DNA of 64,000 nt from Pararhizobium sp. (GTDB lineage Bacteria; Pseudomonadota; Alphaproteobacteria; Rhizobiales; Rhizobiaceae), in assembly GCA_030655075.1 (NCBI GenBank), contig JAURWE010000024.1, positions 558,001-622,000 of the forward strand, given 5' to 3'. Shown in pieces: positions 9,799 to 21,166 of the stretch; the stretch's first letter is position 1; each line of letters begins with the position of its first letter. Position numbers and translations under genes: made by a program. Below the pieces are notes generated by a model. The model was given only the letters and a program-made list of their open reading frames with translations, was not told the DNA's origin and did no database searches.

Positions 9799-9831
9799 AA
9801 AAACACAGGGTCATAGCTTGCGCTATGACCC
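9799..9831 (-). terminator. Intrinsic terminator of glmM
   Basis: GGGTCATAGC pairs perfectly with GCTATGACCC (9808-9817 with 9822-9831, loop TTGC). The minus strand then reads TGTGTTTTTTGTG. It lies 38 nt after the glmM stop. Confidence 0.92.
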
Positions 9832-9869
9832 CTCTGGAATTGTATTTGTCGGTTTAACAAGAAAGCCGA

Positions 9870-11225
9870 TTAAGCGGCAGCCGTCCGCACATTGCCGATA
9901 ACGCCGATCAGTTCATCGACAATGCGCTCGACCTGGCCACGGTCGTCACCTTCGGCCATGACGCGGATCAGCGGCTCCGTACCGGACGGACGGATCAGCA
10001 GGCGGCCGTTCTTGGCCAGCGCAGCCTCGGCATCGGCAATCGCCGCCCGCACGCCGGGATCTTCCAGCGGCCGCTCGGCCGACACGCGGACATTCTTCAG
10101 CACCTGCGGCACAGGCTCGAAGCGGTGGCAGATTTCGCTGACCGTCTTGCCCTGACGCTTCACAGCCGCCAGAATCTGCAGCGCCGCCACCAGGCCATCG
10201 CCCGTCGTGCCGAAATCCGACATGACGATATGGCCGGACTGCTCGCCGCCGACGTTGAAATTGTGTTCGCGCATATGCTCGACCACATAGCGGTCGCCGA
10301 CCTTCGTGCGCTCGAGCGTCAGCTTCTTGCTGGCAAGGTAACGCTCAAGGCCTAGATTGGACATGACGGTCGCAACGATGCCGCCCCCCTTCAAAAGGCC
10401 ATCCTCGGCCCAGGTCTCGGCAATGACGGCCATCAGCTGGTCGCCATCGACCACAGCGCCGTTTTCGTCGATGATCAACACACGGTCCGCATCGCCGTCG
10501 AGCGCGATGCCGATATCGGCGCGCACTTCATGCACCTTCTTGGCGAGCGCCGCCGGATGGGTCGATCCGCATTCAAGATTGATGTTCTGGCCGTCCGGCT
10601 CCGTGCCGATCGAAACGACATCCGCACCGAGCTCCCACAGAGCAGCGGGCGCCACCTTGTAGGCCGCACCATTGGCGCAGTCGATGGCCACACGCAGGCC
10701 ATGCAGCGTCACGTCGCGCGGCAGCGTGCGCTTGGCAAACTCGATATAGCGGTCATGCACGCCGTCGATACGCTTGGCCCGGCCGATCTCGGAGGACTTG
10801 GCCAGCTGCAGCGACAGGTCCTGATCGAGCAGCGCTTCGATCTGGCTTTCGATTTCATCCGAGAGCTTGTAGCCGTCAGGGCCGAACAGCTTGATGCCAT
10901 TGTCCTGAAACGGATTGTGCGAGGCCGAGATCATCACGCCGATATCGGCGCGCAGCGACCGCGTCAGCATGGCGACGGCAGGCGTCGGGATGGGACCCAG
11001 AACGAAGGCATCGATACCGGCCGCCGTGAAACCGGCGACCATGGCGTTTTCCAGCATATAGCCGGACAGACGCGTATCCTTGCCGATCACCACCCGGTGG
11101 CGATGGTCGCCGCGCCGGAAGATCGTGCCGACCGCAATGCCCACCCGCATGGCGAGATCGGGTGTCATCGGGAACATGTTCGACTGACCACGAATGCCAT
11201 CGGTGCCGAAATAACGACGCTTCAT
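9870..11225 (-). CDS. glmM: Phosphoglucosamine mutase
   Basis: GlmM converts glucosamine-6-phosphate to glucosamine-1-phosphate for UDP-GlcNAc, hence peptidoglycan and lipid A. The start was placed at ATG 11225 (MKRRYFGTDGIRGQSN), giving 451 residues, because this is the conserved family N-terminus. The catalytic phosphoserine is Ser102 in MISASHNPFQDNG, the metal loop is DGDADR, and the sugar/phosphate loops GGEQSGH and RPSGTEPLIRVM are present. It lies downstream of ftsH on the same strand, behind the ftsH terminator. Confidence 0.97.
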   Translation of the reverse strand: MKRRYFGTDGIRGQSNMFPMTPDLAMRVGIAVGTIFRRGDHRHRVVIGKDTRLSGYMLENAMVAGFTAAGIDAFVLGPIPTPAVAMLTRSLRADIGVMISASHNPFQDNGIKLFGPDGYKLSDEIESQIEALLDQDLSLQLAKSSEIGRAKRIDGVHDRYIEFAKRTLPRDVTLHGLRVAIDCANGAAYKVAPAALWELGADVVSIGTEPDGQNINLECGSTHPAALAKKVHEVRADIGIALDGDADRVLIIDENGAVVDGDQLMAVIAETWAEDGLLKGGGIVATVMSNLGLERYLASKKLTLERTKVGDRYVVEHMREHNFNVGGEQSGHIVMSDFGTTGDGLVAALQILAAVKRQGKTVSEICHRFEPVPQVLKNVRVSAERPLEDPGVRAAIADAEAALAKNGRLLIRPSGTEPLIRVMAEGDDRGQVERIVDELIGVIGNVRTAAA

Positions 11226-11439
11226 CTGAGTTCTACCTTCTTGGCTCACGAAACGGACCTGCCTGCACCATCGGTGCGCATTGGTCCATTGTCGTTCCTC
11301 TGCCTTCACGCGGCAGGTACTTGCATTTCGCGCAGGCCGCAAGCGTTGTCGAACGCGGGCAGGATCGCCGGGCTCTTCTGCCACAAAATACGGCAATCAT
11401 CATCCCATTGTATCATCAGAATTCATTACATCCTGTTAC

Positions 11440-11481
11440 CAAACAAAACAGCCGCCGGATCCTTACGGAAACGGCGGCTGT
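11440..11481 (-). terminator. Intrinsic terminator of ftsH
   Basis: ACAGCCGCCG (11448-11457) pairs with CGGCGGCTGT (11472-11481). The minus strand continues TTTTGTTTGG. It lies 24 nt beyond the ftsH stop. The rest of the 280-nt ftsH-glmM spacer presumably holds the glmM promoter; no clear box was seen. Confidence 0.88.
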
Positions 11482-11505
11482 GAGATGTGGCTTGACGCCT
11501 CGGAC

Positions 11506-13443
<1,938 letters not shown>

Positions 13444-13566
13444 CGAACTCCCCGAAAGATTTCAACAGCGTGCAAAATGCTCCGCTGCATTGCTTGAACG
13501 CTAACATAGGGGTGGCGGTGGGCATTGCCAAGGCAAACCGCCCGGCAACATGTTTTTTCCCTTAAA

Positions 13567-14898
13567 CTATCCGAACAACAGGCACGGAGGCGCCGGATAG
13601 GAGCTCCGCGCAAAAAAAAAGGCGATCTGGTTCGCCATGATGCGGTCGAAACCCGGCAAAAAGGTGTCATAGGCCGCGAGGTGGCATTCGACCCCGATAT
13701 TGGCCGCTTCCGGTGATACCGGCAAACCGTCCTGCGAGACCTGTAAGGCGGATGTCGCTGCTCGCTTGGCAATGGGCTCGGCAAGACCGCCGGCCGCAAG
13801 CGCTGCGGCGACGGGCCGCATGTCGGCAGGCGCGGAAACAACGGCGCTCCGGCCGCTGCGGTTGTCGACGGCCCATCGCCCGTCCCAGATGCCGGTCTCG
13901 CCCGGCGCCAGCGTCAGCGCGGCAAGCCCCCGCGCCTCGCGGTAGAGATAGAGGCCGCCGCGCCGCCGGTCGAAGACCACGCGCGCCGCCGTAATGCGGC
14001 TCTCCTCCCCGCTATTAAGAAAGGCCCGAACCCGTTGCGCCGTGTCGCCACCGGCCGGATAGGCCCGGCCACCCAGCACGGCCGCCAGCATCAGGATCGC
14101 CCGCAGACAATCCGGGTCCCCGGCTTTTTGAAACAGTCCAGGGCCGATCTCGGCCGCAAGCCCGCCGTGGACGACCACATGCTCTGCCAGAAGCCCGGCA
14201 ATGCGCTGCGATGCCCGCCCGCGCTCGACGGCGGTGCCGGCGGGCCGCCCGTTCCGGCCGCTACCGGCAAGCAGTTCGCGCACGCGCACCCGTTCGAATG
14301 CATTGTTGGAATTGGATGGATCATCGCTCCAGCCCTCGCCGGCCCGCACCAGAAAATTCCGGATCTCCGCCCTTTCAAGCTCCAGGCACGGCCGCAGGAC
14401 CCAGCAGCGGCGTTCGAAAAGAACGGCATCGGCCATGCCGGAGAGACCGGGCGACCGGGGATCAGTGGTTCGTTCCCGCCGCATCGCCAGGGTCTCGTGC
14501 TGATCGTCGAGCGTATGGCCGGTGACCACACAGAGCGCATCGGCTTCCTGCGCTGCATCGCTCAGGAGCCTGTATCGGGCCAGCCGTGCCGCAGCCATGA
14601 TGCCCGTGCGTGGTTTCTCGCCCTCCCAGCGGCGAACCGTATGTGCAATGCCGAGCCTCTGGCAGAGAGCAGCGACGGCATCGGCCTCGCTGGCCGAACC
14701 TGGCCGGAGCGCATGATCGATTGTGCAGGCAGAAAGGGAGAAAGCAGACTCCGCAGCGGCTTTTGCCAGCGCCAGGAGCAGACCGGTCGAATCGCTGCCG
14801 CCGGAAACAGCCACAAGCAGCCGTCCGGGTTTTTCAAAGGAATTGAGAAAATGCATCGCCGTATCGAGAACGGCGTCGTCGGAAAGGCCAGGGATCAT
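13567..14898 (-). CDS. tilS: tRNA(Ile)-lysidine synthase
   Basis: TilS modifies the wobble cytidine of the CAU-anticodon tRNA-Ile to lysidine, making it read AUA. The N-terminal PP-loop ATPase motif SGGSDS is present (LLVAVSGGSDSTGLLLAL), as are TIDHALRPGS and GHTLDDQHETLAMR. ATG 14898 was chosen (443 residues) because it has GTGAGG nine bases upstream; longer frames start inside the preceding gene. The gene starts 25 nt after the cpoB stop, which suggests co-transcription with the tol-pal genes. The C-terminal half is divergent, as is usual for this family. Confidence 0.94.
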   Translation of the reverse strand: MIPGLSDDAVLDTAMHFLNSFEKPGRLLVAVSGGSDSTGLLLALAKAAAESAFSLSACTIDHALRPGSASEADAVAALCQRLGIAHTVRRWEGEKPRTGIMAAARLARYRLLSDAAQEADALCVVTGHTLDDQHETLAMRRERTTDPRSPGLSGMADAVLFERRCWVLRPCLELERAEIRNFLVRAGEGWSDDPSNSNNAFERVRVRELLAGSGRNGRPAGTAVERGRASQRIAGLLAEHVVVHGGLAAEIGPGLFQKAGDPDCLRAILMLAAVLGGRAYPAGGDTAQRVRAFLNSGEESRITAARVVFDRRRGGLYLYREARGLAALTLAPGETGIWDGRWAVDNRSGRSAVVSAPADMRPVAAALAAGGLAEPIAKRAATSALQVSQDGLPVSPEAANIGVECHLAAYDTFLPGFDRIMANQIAFFFARSSYPAPPCLLFG

Positions 14899-14923
14899 CG
14901 CCACATGCCTCACACGAGAGCGC

Positions 14924-15937
14924 TCAGCAGGCCAGACGGCTCTGCTCGCTGGCAACTTTGGCCTTCACCGCAGCCGATGCCTTGGGATAGCGCTTGGTGA
15001 CTTCGCGCATCGTTGCGCAGGCGGTGTCCTTGTTGTCGAGCGCGGCAAGCGACATGCCGAGCTTCAAAAGCATTTCCGGCGCCTTGGAGGACGTGCCGTA
15101 GGTCTGATGGGCATTCAGGAAGGTCTTTGCCGATTCGTTGAACTTGCCCTGCGAATACTGCGCCTCGCCCATCCAGAAACTGGCATCCGCCGCCTTCTGT
15201 CCTTCCGGGAACGCCGTCAGGTAATCGCGAAAACCCGTTTCGGCCAAGCTGTAATCGCCCGAAAGTACATGTGTGTAGGCGGCCTGGTAGAGATCGTCGG
15301 GATTGTCGAGTGCTGCGGTCTGCTGCTCGGTGGCCGGATTGGTGTTGAGGCCGCTGTTTGCGCCTGTTTCCACGCCCGGAACGCCATTGTTCGGGTCAGG
15401 CTGTGCCTCGGCCGTCGCGCCGACCGGGTTGCCGTTGGCATCGAACTCGATCGAGCCCAGCGTCGTCGGCGGCGCGCCCGTCGTGCTGTCGATACCGGCG
15501 TTCGGATCCGTGCCGGCATTGGGGTCGATGACCCTGGCAATGTCGTCGTTCGTCAGCGGCGCTGCCCCCTCGGACGAGGCAGTATCCTGCCCCGTCGTGC
15601 CGGCCGGACGCTCAAGCGCACCGCTCTTGCCGGGCGCCTTGCCTTTTTCCAGATCCTGGAAGCGGAACTCGTTGTCTTCCTGGAACTTGCGGATCTGCTC
15701 CTGCATCTGCAGCAGCTGGAAGCTCATTTCCTCGATACGGCCGTTCAAGGAGCGAACCGTTTCCTCAAGCTGACCGATACGCCCCGCATCGGTCTCCTGA
15801 ACGTTGATCACCGGAAGCTCGCCGCCCGCAACACTGCGCGCCGCTCCCAGCTGCATGGCCTGGGCACCCTGCCCGAGCCCCACAAAGGCGGAAAGGCAGA
15901 TCACGCCCGCCGCAAGAAGGTGTTTCATCATTGTCAT
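14924..15937 (-). CDS. cpoB: Tol-Pal cell-division coordinator CpoB (YbgF)
   Basis: The 337-residue periplasmic precursor has a signal peptide (about residues 1-27, ending GAQAMQ). A coiled-coil trimerisation stretch (IGQLEETVRSLNGRIEEMSFQ, about 53-95) follows, then a low-complexity linker rich in Asp/Pro/Asn/Ala with DPNAG-type repeats. Three C-terminal TPR-like repeats cover about 215-335 (DDLYQAAYTHVLSGDYSLAE, KAADASFWMGEAQYSQGKFN). In other bacteria it couples TolA to peptidoglycan synthesis at the septum. It sits between pal and tilS. The start could equally be the Met at 15931. Confidence 0.95.
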   Translation of the reverse strand: MTMMKHLLAAGVICLSAFVGLGQGAQAMQLGAARSVAGGELPVINVQETDAGRIGQLEETVRSLNGRIEEMSFQLLQMQEQIRKFQEDNEFRFQDLEKGKAPGKSGALERPAGTTGQDTASSEGAAPLTNDDIARVIDPNAGTDPNAGIDSTTGAPPTTLGSIEFDANGNPVGATAEAQPDPNNGVPGVETGANSGLNTNPATEQQTAALDNPDDLYQAAYTHVLSGDYSLAETGFRDYLTAFPEGQKAADASFWMGEAQYSQGKFNESAKTFLNAHQTYGTSSKAPEMLLKLGMSLAALDNKDTACATMREVTKRYPKASAAVKAKVASEQSRLAC

Positions 15938-16031
15938 CCTGTTCGCTGTCCCTCAGAAGAACACCCGCCGGTGCAACAGCAGATTTTGTCAATTACCGCC
16001 AAAAAGCAACGGAGTTCGTCCAAAGTGTGTT

Positions 16032-16064
16032 AAAAAAGAAAAGGCGGCCAAATGACCGCCTTTT
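16032..16064 (-). terminator. Intrinsic terminator of pal
   Basis: AAAAGGCGG (16039-16047) pairs with CCGCCTTTT (16056-16064) around an 8-nt loop. The minus strand continues CTTTTTTAAC. It lies 25 nt after the pal stop. Confidence 0.9.
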
Positions 16065-16088
16065 CCCTCAAAATCATCTCCTGAGAGA

Positions 16089-16622
16089 TTACATTCCGGC
16101 GCCGCCGAGAACCGTAACCGCACGGCGGTTCTGCGACCAGCAGGAAATGTCGTCGCAAACGGCGACCGGCTTTTCCTTGCCGTAGGAGATCGTCTTCATG
16201 CGGTTGCCGGGAACGCCCCGCGAAGCGAGATATTCGCGGGTCGAGGCTGCGCGGCGTGCGCCCAGAGCCAGGTTGTATTCGCGCGTGCCGCGTTCGTCGG
16301 CATGGCCTTCGACCGTGATCGCATAGTTCGGATACTTGGAAAGCCACTGAGCCTGACGGTCGAGCGTCGCAGCTGCATCGGCGCGAACAGACGAGGAGTC
16401 CGTATCGAAGAAGATGCGGTCACCGACATTGACCGTGAAGTCCTGTGCCGAACCCGGCGTCGCGGCATTGGCACCGTTGAGGCCAAGGTCGTTGGCATTG
16501 TTCGGCAGGTTCTTCTTGGAAGCGCAGCCGGCAATGGCGAGAGTCATGGCCAGGGCGATGATGACGGGGTTGCGGGCGATGGTCTGCATGCGGCTTGCGG
16601 CCGGGGTGTGAATTCGGCTCAT
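16089..16622 (-). CDS. pal: Peptidoglycan-associated lipoprotein
   Basis: Pal anchors the outer membrane to peptidoglycan and is the outer-membrane end of the Tol-Pal system. ATG 16622 (MSRIHTPAAS) was chosen over the longer frame because AAGGAGAC lies 8 nt upstream; the product is 177 residues. The lipobox is LAIAGC with Cys33. The OmpA-like peptidoglycan-binding domain spans about 65-170 and includes VEGHADERGTREYNLALGARRA and the terminal NRRAV. It is separated from tolB by about 300 nt with a terminator, so it has its own promoter. Confidence 0.97.
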   Translation of the reverse strand: MSRIHTPAASRMQTIARNPVIIALAMTLAIAGCASKKNLPNNANDLGLNGANAATPGSAQDFTVNVGDRIFFDTDSSSVRADAAATLDRQAQWLSKYPNYAITVEGHADERGTREYNLALGARRAASTREYLASRGVPGNRMKTISYGKEKPVAVCDDISCWSQNRRAVTVLGGAGM

Positions 16623-16870
16623 GTGCCGGGTCTCCTTGGTCTTCATTCAGGGTTGCCAGACTGTAACCGGAAGCAGTTAACCCGCTTTCAACGAGTATGG
16701 TTAACAGACTGCAAATTTACCATGTTGGCGCCCGCTAGATCAGGACTTTGCGGCAAGAAAGGGGCACCATTGCCACATTTCAAAGGCGGCCGCCCCCAAT
16801 GGCAAGGATTGTGACGAATGGCCCACGGATTGGGTTTTTGGTGTGCTTTCGAAACAGGATCCAAAAACGA

Positions 16871-16905
16871 AAAAGGCAGGCCGCGACCGGCCTGCCCCAA
16901 AAATA
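16871..16905 (-). terminator. Intrinsic terminator of tolQRAB
   Basis: GGCAGGCCG (16875-16883) pairs with CGGCCTGCC (16888-16896). The minus strand continues TTTTTCGTTTTTGG. It lies 28 nt past the tolB stop. The remaining 220 nt up to pal contain two GTTAAC half-palindromes but no firm promoter. Confidence 0.9.
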
Positions 16906-16923
16906 AAATCTCAATGGTTGGCG

Positions 16924-18225
16924 CTACTCGAGCAGCGGCGACCAGGCCGGGTCGGACGCGAAGGACGGCGTCTTGACCTGCTGTTCGTTGTAACCCGTCA
17001 GGTCGATCGAGAACAGCTGCGGACCACCGGCACCGGCGCCCTGGCGGAAGAACATCAGCACGCGGCCGTTCGGCGCCCAGGTCGGGCCTTCATTGTGGAA
17101 ACCCGTGGTCAGGATGCGTTCGCCCGACCCGTCCGGCTTCATCACGCCGATCGAGAACTTGCCGCCCGACTGTTTGGTGAAGGCGATCAGGTCGCCGCGC
17201 GGCGACCAGACCGGCGTCGAATAGGAGCCGTCGCCGAAGGAAATGCGGTTCTGCGCGCCGCCGCCCGAGCTCATGACATAGAGCTGCTGGCGTCCCCCAC
17301 GGTCGCTTTCAAAGACGATCTGGCTGCCGTCGGGCGAATAGGAGGGCGACGTATCGATGGCCGCCGTGTTGGTCAGGCGCGTCGTGGTGCGCGAACGCAG
17401 GTCCATCGTGTAGATATTGGCATTGCCTTCCTGCTGCAGCGACATGATCACGCGCTGGCCATCCGGCGAGAAGCGCGGCGCAAACGTCATGCCAGGGAAA
17501 TTGCCGACGACCTCGCGCTGGCCGGTTTCCAGCTGCAACAGATAGACGCGCGGCTGGTTGCCTTCGAACGACATGTAGGTGATTTCCTGCTTGTTCGGCG
17601 AGAAGCGCGGCGTCAGCACCAGATCGTTGCTGTTGGTGATGGCGCGCGAATTGGCACCGTCCTGGTCCATGATCGCCAGCTGCTTCTTGCGCTCGGTCTT
17701 CGGGCCGCTTTCGGCAACATAGACGATGCGAGTGTCGAAATAGCCCTGCTCGCCGGTGATTTCCTTGTAGACCGCATCGGCAATGATATGGGCGACACGG
17801 CGCCAGTTTTCCGGCTGCGTGAAGAACTGCTGACCGGTCATCTGCGACTGCGCAGCCGTGTCCCAGAGACGGAACTCGGCCTTCAGGCGGCCATCGCCCT
17901 CCTGCGTCACTCGGCCGGTGACCAGCGCCTGTGCATTGATCACACGCCAGTCTTCAAAGCGCGGAGCTGCGTCCGGGTTGGAAATCTTCTCGATGAAGGC
18001 AGCCTTGTCGACCGGCGCGAACAGGCCGGACCGCTTCAGATCGGCTGCCACAACCTCGGAAATCTTCGCACCGATTTCGCCGGCAAAATCCGTCACCGCG
18101 ATTGGCAGCGGCTCGACATTGGCCTTGTTGATGTTGAGTTCCACCCGTGCCTGCGCGGGAGCCGACAGCACGGTCAGCGATCCGGCAAGCAGAAGCACGA
18201 AGCGGAAAAAATTACGGTTTATCAT
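16924..18225 (-). CDS. tolB: Tol-Pal periplasmic beta-propeller TolB
   Basis: The 433-residue precursor has a signal peptide ending at about residue 26 (SAPAQA). An alpha/beta N-terminal domain covers about 28-160. A C-terminal six-bladed propeller has repeated SPDG motifs (RFSPDGQRVIMSLQ, SYSPDGSQIVFESDRGG). TolB binds Pal and TolA in the periplasm during outer-membrane constriction. It starts 18 nt after tolA and ends the tolQRAB transcript at a terminator. Confidence 0.97.
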   Translation of the reverse strand: MINRNFFRFVLLLAGSLTVLSAPAQARVELNINKANVEPLPIAVTDFAGEIGAKISEVVAADLKRSGLFAPVDKAAFIEKISNPDAAPRFEDWRVINAQALVTGRVTQEGDGRLKAEFRLWDTAAQSQMTGQQFFTQPENWRRVAHIIADAVYKEITGEQGYFDTRIVYVAESGPKTERKKQLAIMDQDGANSRAITNSNDLVLTPRFSPNKQEITYMSFEGNQPRVYLLQLETGQREVVGNFPGMTFAPRFSPDGQRVIMSLQQEGNANIYTMDLRSRTTTRLTNTAAIDTSPSYSPDGSQIVFESDRGGRQQLYVMSSGGGAQNRISFGDGSYSTPVWSPRGDLIAFTKQSGGKFSIGVMKPDGSGERILTTGFHNEGPTWAPNGRVLMFFRQGAGAGGPQLFSIDLTGYNEQQVKTPSFASDPAWSPLLE

Positions 18226-18243
18226 CGGTACAAAGCCTTTCAG

Positions 18244-19320
18244 CTATTGGAGCATGGAACTTGGATCGAAGTTGACGACAACCTCGCTCCAGGAGTCATA
18301 TTTTTCAGCAGGCAGGTTTTTGAAGGGCGACGACTTCAGCACGGCCCGGCGCGCACCACCCATCAGGGCCCGGCGCGCGGCATCCGAGCCGCCCGTCGCC
18401 GTGACTTCGGGCTCGCCAATGATCGCGCCGCTTTCGTCCAGCTTCATCGACACGATGACGCGAACGTCGGACGCATCGGCCATGCCGGGAATGATCGACC
18501 AATTGTTCTGGATCTGGCCGCGCAGGGCATCCATTTCGCTCAAGGACAGCGTGTTGCCGACAGTCGATTTCTTGGTGCCGAGCGCCGCCGTCTCGGTGGC
18601 GCGCTTGGCACCGCCGCCGGCGGAATCGGTCTTGTTCAGAAGGGCGGCAACCTCGTCGGCATTGAAGTCGCTCTCCTTGGCGGAGGCGGCCTTCTTCTGC
18701 TCTTTCTTCGGTTCTTCCTTTTTCTTCTCCGGCGCCTTTTCCGTCTTCACCTCGGTCTTGACGACCTTCGGCTTGGAAATCGGCGTCGGAACCTTGTCCG
18801 GCAGCGCTTCGGCATCCGGGTTCTCGGCCGGCTTTTCCTCAGGCGTCGCCTCTTCCGGCTTCACGTCCGGGGTGATCTCGGCCTTTTCCTGCGGCAGCGA
18901 CGCCACTTCCTTGGCGGGTTCGACAACCGGCTCGGCCTTCTCGATTTCCTTGCTGACATCGTCGGCCGGATCGGGTGTCGGCAGAACCTTCTCGACCTTT
19001 TCAGGCGCAGCCGCCGTTTCCGTCGTCACCGGCTTCTTGTCCGGCACGGGCGGCGTCTTCAGGTCGACATCATTGTCTCCAACGTTTTCGGCATTCTCGA
19101 CCTTGGTCGGCTTCTTGGTCGGAACCGGCGACGCCTTTTCCTTCAGGTCGGCATCCTTGGCGCCCTGCTGAAGCTGGGTCAGTTCCTCGATGGAGACGAT
19201 ATCGACGGGCAAGGCTTCAGAATCGGTCACCTCGAATTTTTCGGGGCTGCCAAGCGTCACCAGCGCCCAGGTCAGGACGAGGGCGTGCAGCACGGTCGAT
19301 GTGACGAGACTAGCCTTCAT
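18244..19320 (-). CDS. tolA: TolA envelope-spanning energy transducer
   Basis: The 358-residue product has one N-terminal membrane helix (about residues 5-22, TSTVLHALVLTWALVTLG). A long Lys/Pro/Glu-rich stalk follows (about 45-215, with KKEEPKKEQKKAA). A C-terminal TonB-like domain (about 262-358, RGQIQNNWSIIPGMADASDV) contacts TolB/Pal. It carries the proton-motive-force signal from TolQR. It lies 10 nt after tolR in the operon. The stalk is Pro/Glu-rich rather than the Ala-rich helix of E. coli, which is usual in rhizobia. Confidence 0.95.
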   Translation of the reverse strand: MKASLVTSTVLHALVLTWALVTLGSPEKFEVTDSEALPVDIVSIEELTQLQQGAKDADLKEKASPVPTKKPTKVENAENVGDNDVDLKTPPVPDKKPVTTETAAAPEKVEKVLPTPDPADDVSKEIEKAEPVVEPAKEVASLPQEKAEITPDVKPEEATPEEKPAENPDAEALPDKVPTPISKPKVVKTEVKTEKAPEKKKEEPKKEQKKAASAKESDFNADEVAALLNKTDSAGGGAKRATETAALGTKKSTVGNTLSLSEMDALRGQIQNNWSIIPGMADASDVRVIVSMKLDESGAIIGEPEVTATGGSDAARRALMGGARRAVLKSSPFKNLPAEKYDSWSEVVVNFDPSSMLQ

Positions 19321-19330
19321 CGTGAGCGCT

Positions 19331-19783
19331 CTACTGGTCCTTCTTCGGCTGTGTCACGAGACCGAGATTCTTGAAACCGGCATTCTGGATGCGCGCCATG
19401 ACATCGGCGATGACGCCGTAAGGGGCAGTCGCATCGCCGCGCACGAAAATGCGCTCGCTATAGCCGGTGGTGGCGATCGCCTGCAGCTTGGCGACGATCT
19501 CGTCGACCGGGATCGCGGTTTCCTGCAGAAACACGTCGCCATTGTTCTTGACCGAGATGGTGATTGGCTGCGTTTCGGAATTCAGCGCCTTCGCCTGCGT
19601 TTCCGGCAGGTCGATCGGCACGCCGACGGTCATCATCGGTGCGGCCACCATGAAGATGATCAACAGCACCAGCATGACGTCGACCATCGGGGTGACGTTG
19701 ATTTCGCTGATCGGCGCCTTCTTGCCGCCACTGCGGCGACGGCGGCCACCGCCCGAATTGTTGGATCCAACTGACATGCCCAT
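19331..19783 (-). CDS. tolR: Tol-Pal proton-channel subunit TolR
   Basis: The 150-residue ExbD/TolR-family protein has one membrane helix (about residues 31-51). The proton-relay Asp lies in the helix start INVTPMVDVMLVLLIIFMV. A periplasmic domain follows. It forms the channel with TolQ and energises TolA. A short Gly/Arg-rich N-terminus (GGGRRRRSGGKKA) precedes the helix. It lies 24 nt after tolQ. Confidence 0.97.
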   Translation of the reverse strand: MGMSVGSNNSGGGRRRRSGGKKAPISEINVTPMVDVMLVLLIIFMVAAPMMTVGVPIDLPETQAKALNSETQPITISVKNNGDVFLQETAIPVDEIVAKLQAIATTGYSERIFVRGDATAPYGVIADVMARIQNAGFKNLGLVTQPKKDQ

Positions 19784-19807
19784 CGGCTCTGCTCCGTCCC
19801 CAGGCGT

Positions 19808-20527
19808 TTACTGCGCGGCCTGGCGAGGCTGCAGCTTTTCATCGATCTGGCGCGAAAGAATGGCGGAGAATTCGTCCGCGAAACCTTCCATCCGGGCATT
19901 GAGCTTGCCGGCGTCGGCCGCAAACTTGTTGTAGGCGATAACCGCCGGGATAGCGGCGACGAGGCCGATGGCGGTTGCCAGCAGTGCTTCCGCGATACCC
20001 GGTGCCACGACGGCAAGGTTGGTCGATTTCGAGCCGGCGATCGCTTGGAACGAGGTCATGATACCGACGACGGTTCCGAAGAGGCCGATGAAGGGTGCGG
20101 CCGAACCGATGGTCGCCAGCGAGCCGAGCCGCGCTTCAAGCGCTTCGGATTCGCGCGACAGCGTCACGTCCATGGCCCGGTCGATACGCATCTGCAGGCC
20201 CATCGGGGCCCGCGCACCGCGCTCGAACGACTTCTTCCATTCGCGCATGGCGGCGACGAAGATCGCGCTCATGCCGGAGTTCTGCCGGTCGGCGAGCGTG
20301 CGGTAGAGCTCCTCCAGCGACTGCCCCGACCAGAAGATCTGCTCGAAACTGTCGAGCGCCCGGCGCGCCTTGCCGAAGCTGACGTATTTGTCGACGACGA
20401 TGGCCCATGTCCAAACCGAGGCGCCGATCAGGCCGAGCATGACCAGCTTGACCACCAATCCCGCCTGCATGAAGAGCGACCAGAGAGACACATCGCTCGT
20501 CGCCGCAGCCAATCCAACCTGTTCCAT
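19808..20527 (-). CDS. tolQ: Tol-Pal proton-channel subunit TolQ
   Basis: The 239-residue MotA/TolQ/ExbB-family protein has three membrane segments (about residues 20-42, 138-160 and 172-196). The conserved channel block GSAAPFIGLFGTVVGIMTSF is followed by AIGLVAAIPAVIAYN. It forms the stator core with TolR. It is the first gene of tolQRAB here. In many relatives ybgC directly precedes it; here ku-ligD and a small gene lie in between. Confidence 0.97.
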   Translation of the reverse strand: MEQVGLAAATSDVSLWSLFMQAGLVVKLVMLGLIGASVWTWAIVVDKYVSFGKARRALDSFEQIFWSGQSLEELYRTLADRQNSGMSAIFVAAMREWKKSFERGARAPMGLQMRIDRAMDVTLSRESEALEARLGSLATIGSAAPFIGLFGTVVGIMTSFQAIAGSKSTNLAVVAPGIAEALLATAIGLVAAIPAVIAYNKFAADAGKLNARMEGFADEFSAILSRQIDEKLQPRQAAQ

Positions 20528-20839
20528 CGTTCAATATCCCCGAATCCAAACGCCCGGAAAGAGCCTCAGCATGCTCGTAACCGGGTAGCCCAAACGTCAT
20601 CCTGCAAGATTTTCCAGGCAGCTGCCGTTGATCGCTCAGCACCGATCTTCAAGCTTCCAGACTGCCTTCTTGCTGCCAATCTTGGTCAAAGGATGACGTG
20701 CACTGCACAAAATCCTAAGGAGGTTAGTAAGACATTATTATGGTTAAGGAAGTCTTAGCAAAAACGCTCGGGATAGACTCCGGCCACACGGCGAGACCCG
20801 CTGCGGGAACTTACAGACGACATCGGCGTTTGTTGGCTC
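20528..20839. other. Spacer upstream of tolQ, no confident gene
   Basis: This 312-nt divergent region must hold the tolQ promoter and that of the small plus-strand gene. A 55-codon frame opening at ATG 20740 behind AAGGAGG (20719-20725) has no protein-like features and overlaps the better frame at 20840. No terminator or repeat was seen. Confidence 0.4.
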
Positions 20840-21124
20840 ATGGACCAGAAAACCGCCGAAACGTCCAGAAACAGCACGCAACAGGGCAGCTTCGATCGCC
20901 GTGACCGGCTGATTCTGGCGCTTTGGGCGCAGTTGCGGGCCGAGCGGGAAACCCGCGACGCGCTTGAAGAGACGATCCGCAACGGAGCACTTTCTGAAGA
21001 CGTGCTGGTGGCCATCGCATCCGACCCGGTCCCCGTCATCACCAGTGAAGACATTGCCGAAGTGGAGCGCTTTGCTGCATCGCAACAGAGGCCGCCGGCC
21101 GCCCTGCCCAAAAAATCGCGTTAA
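20840..21124 (+). CDS. Small charged helical protein of unknown function
   Basis: The 94-residue frame (MDQKTAETSRNSTQQ...) has a predicted helical middle, RRDRLILALWAQLRAERETRDALEETI in parts, and a basic C-terminus. No domain was recognised and no membrane segment is present. It lies 42 nt before ku on the same strand, so it could be the first gene of the NHEJ operon. A frame of this size in high-GC DNA can be accidental; codon usage looks ordinary. Confidence 0.55.
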   Translation: MDQKTAETSRNSTQQGSFDRRDRLILALWAQLRAERETRDALEETIRNGALSEDVLVAIASDPVPVITSEDIAEVERFAASQQRPPAALPKKSR

Positions 21125-21166
21125 ACAGAGACGGGCCGTCATCGGCCCTTGGTATGGAGTATGAAA

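Noticed and set aside
16843..19374. 843-codon plus-strand frame opposite tolB and tolA
   Set aside because: Shadow of the Tol genes; the Arg/Leu/Phe-rich runs reflect the antisense of the TolA Lys/Glu stalk.
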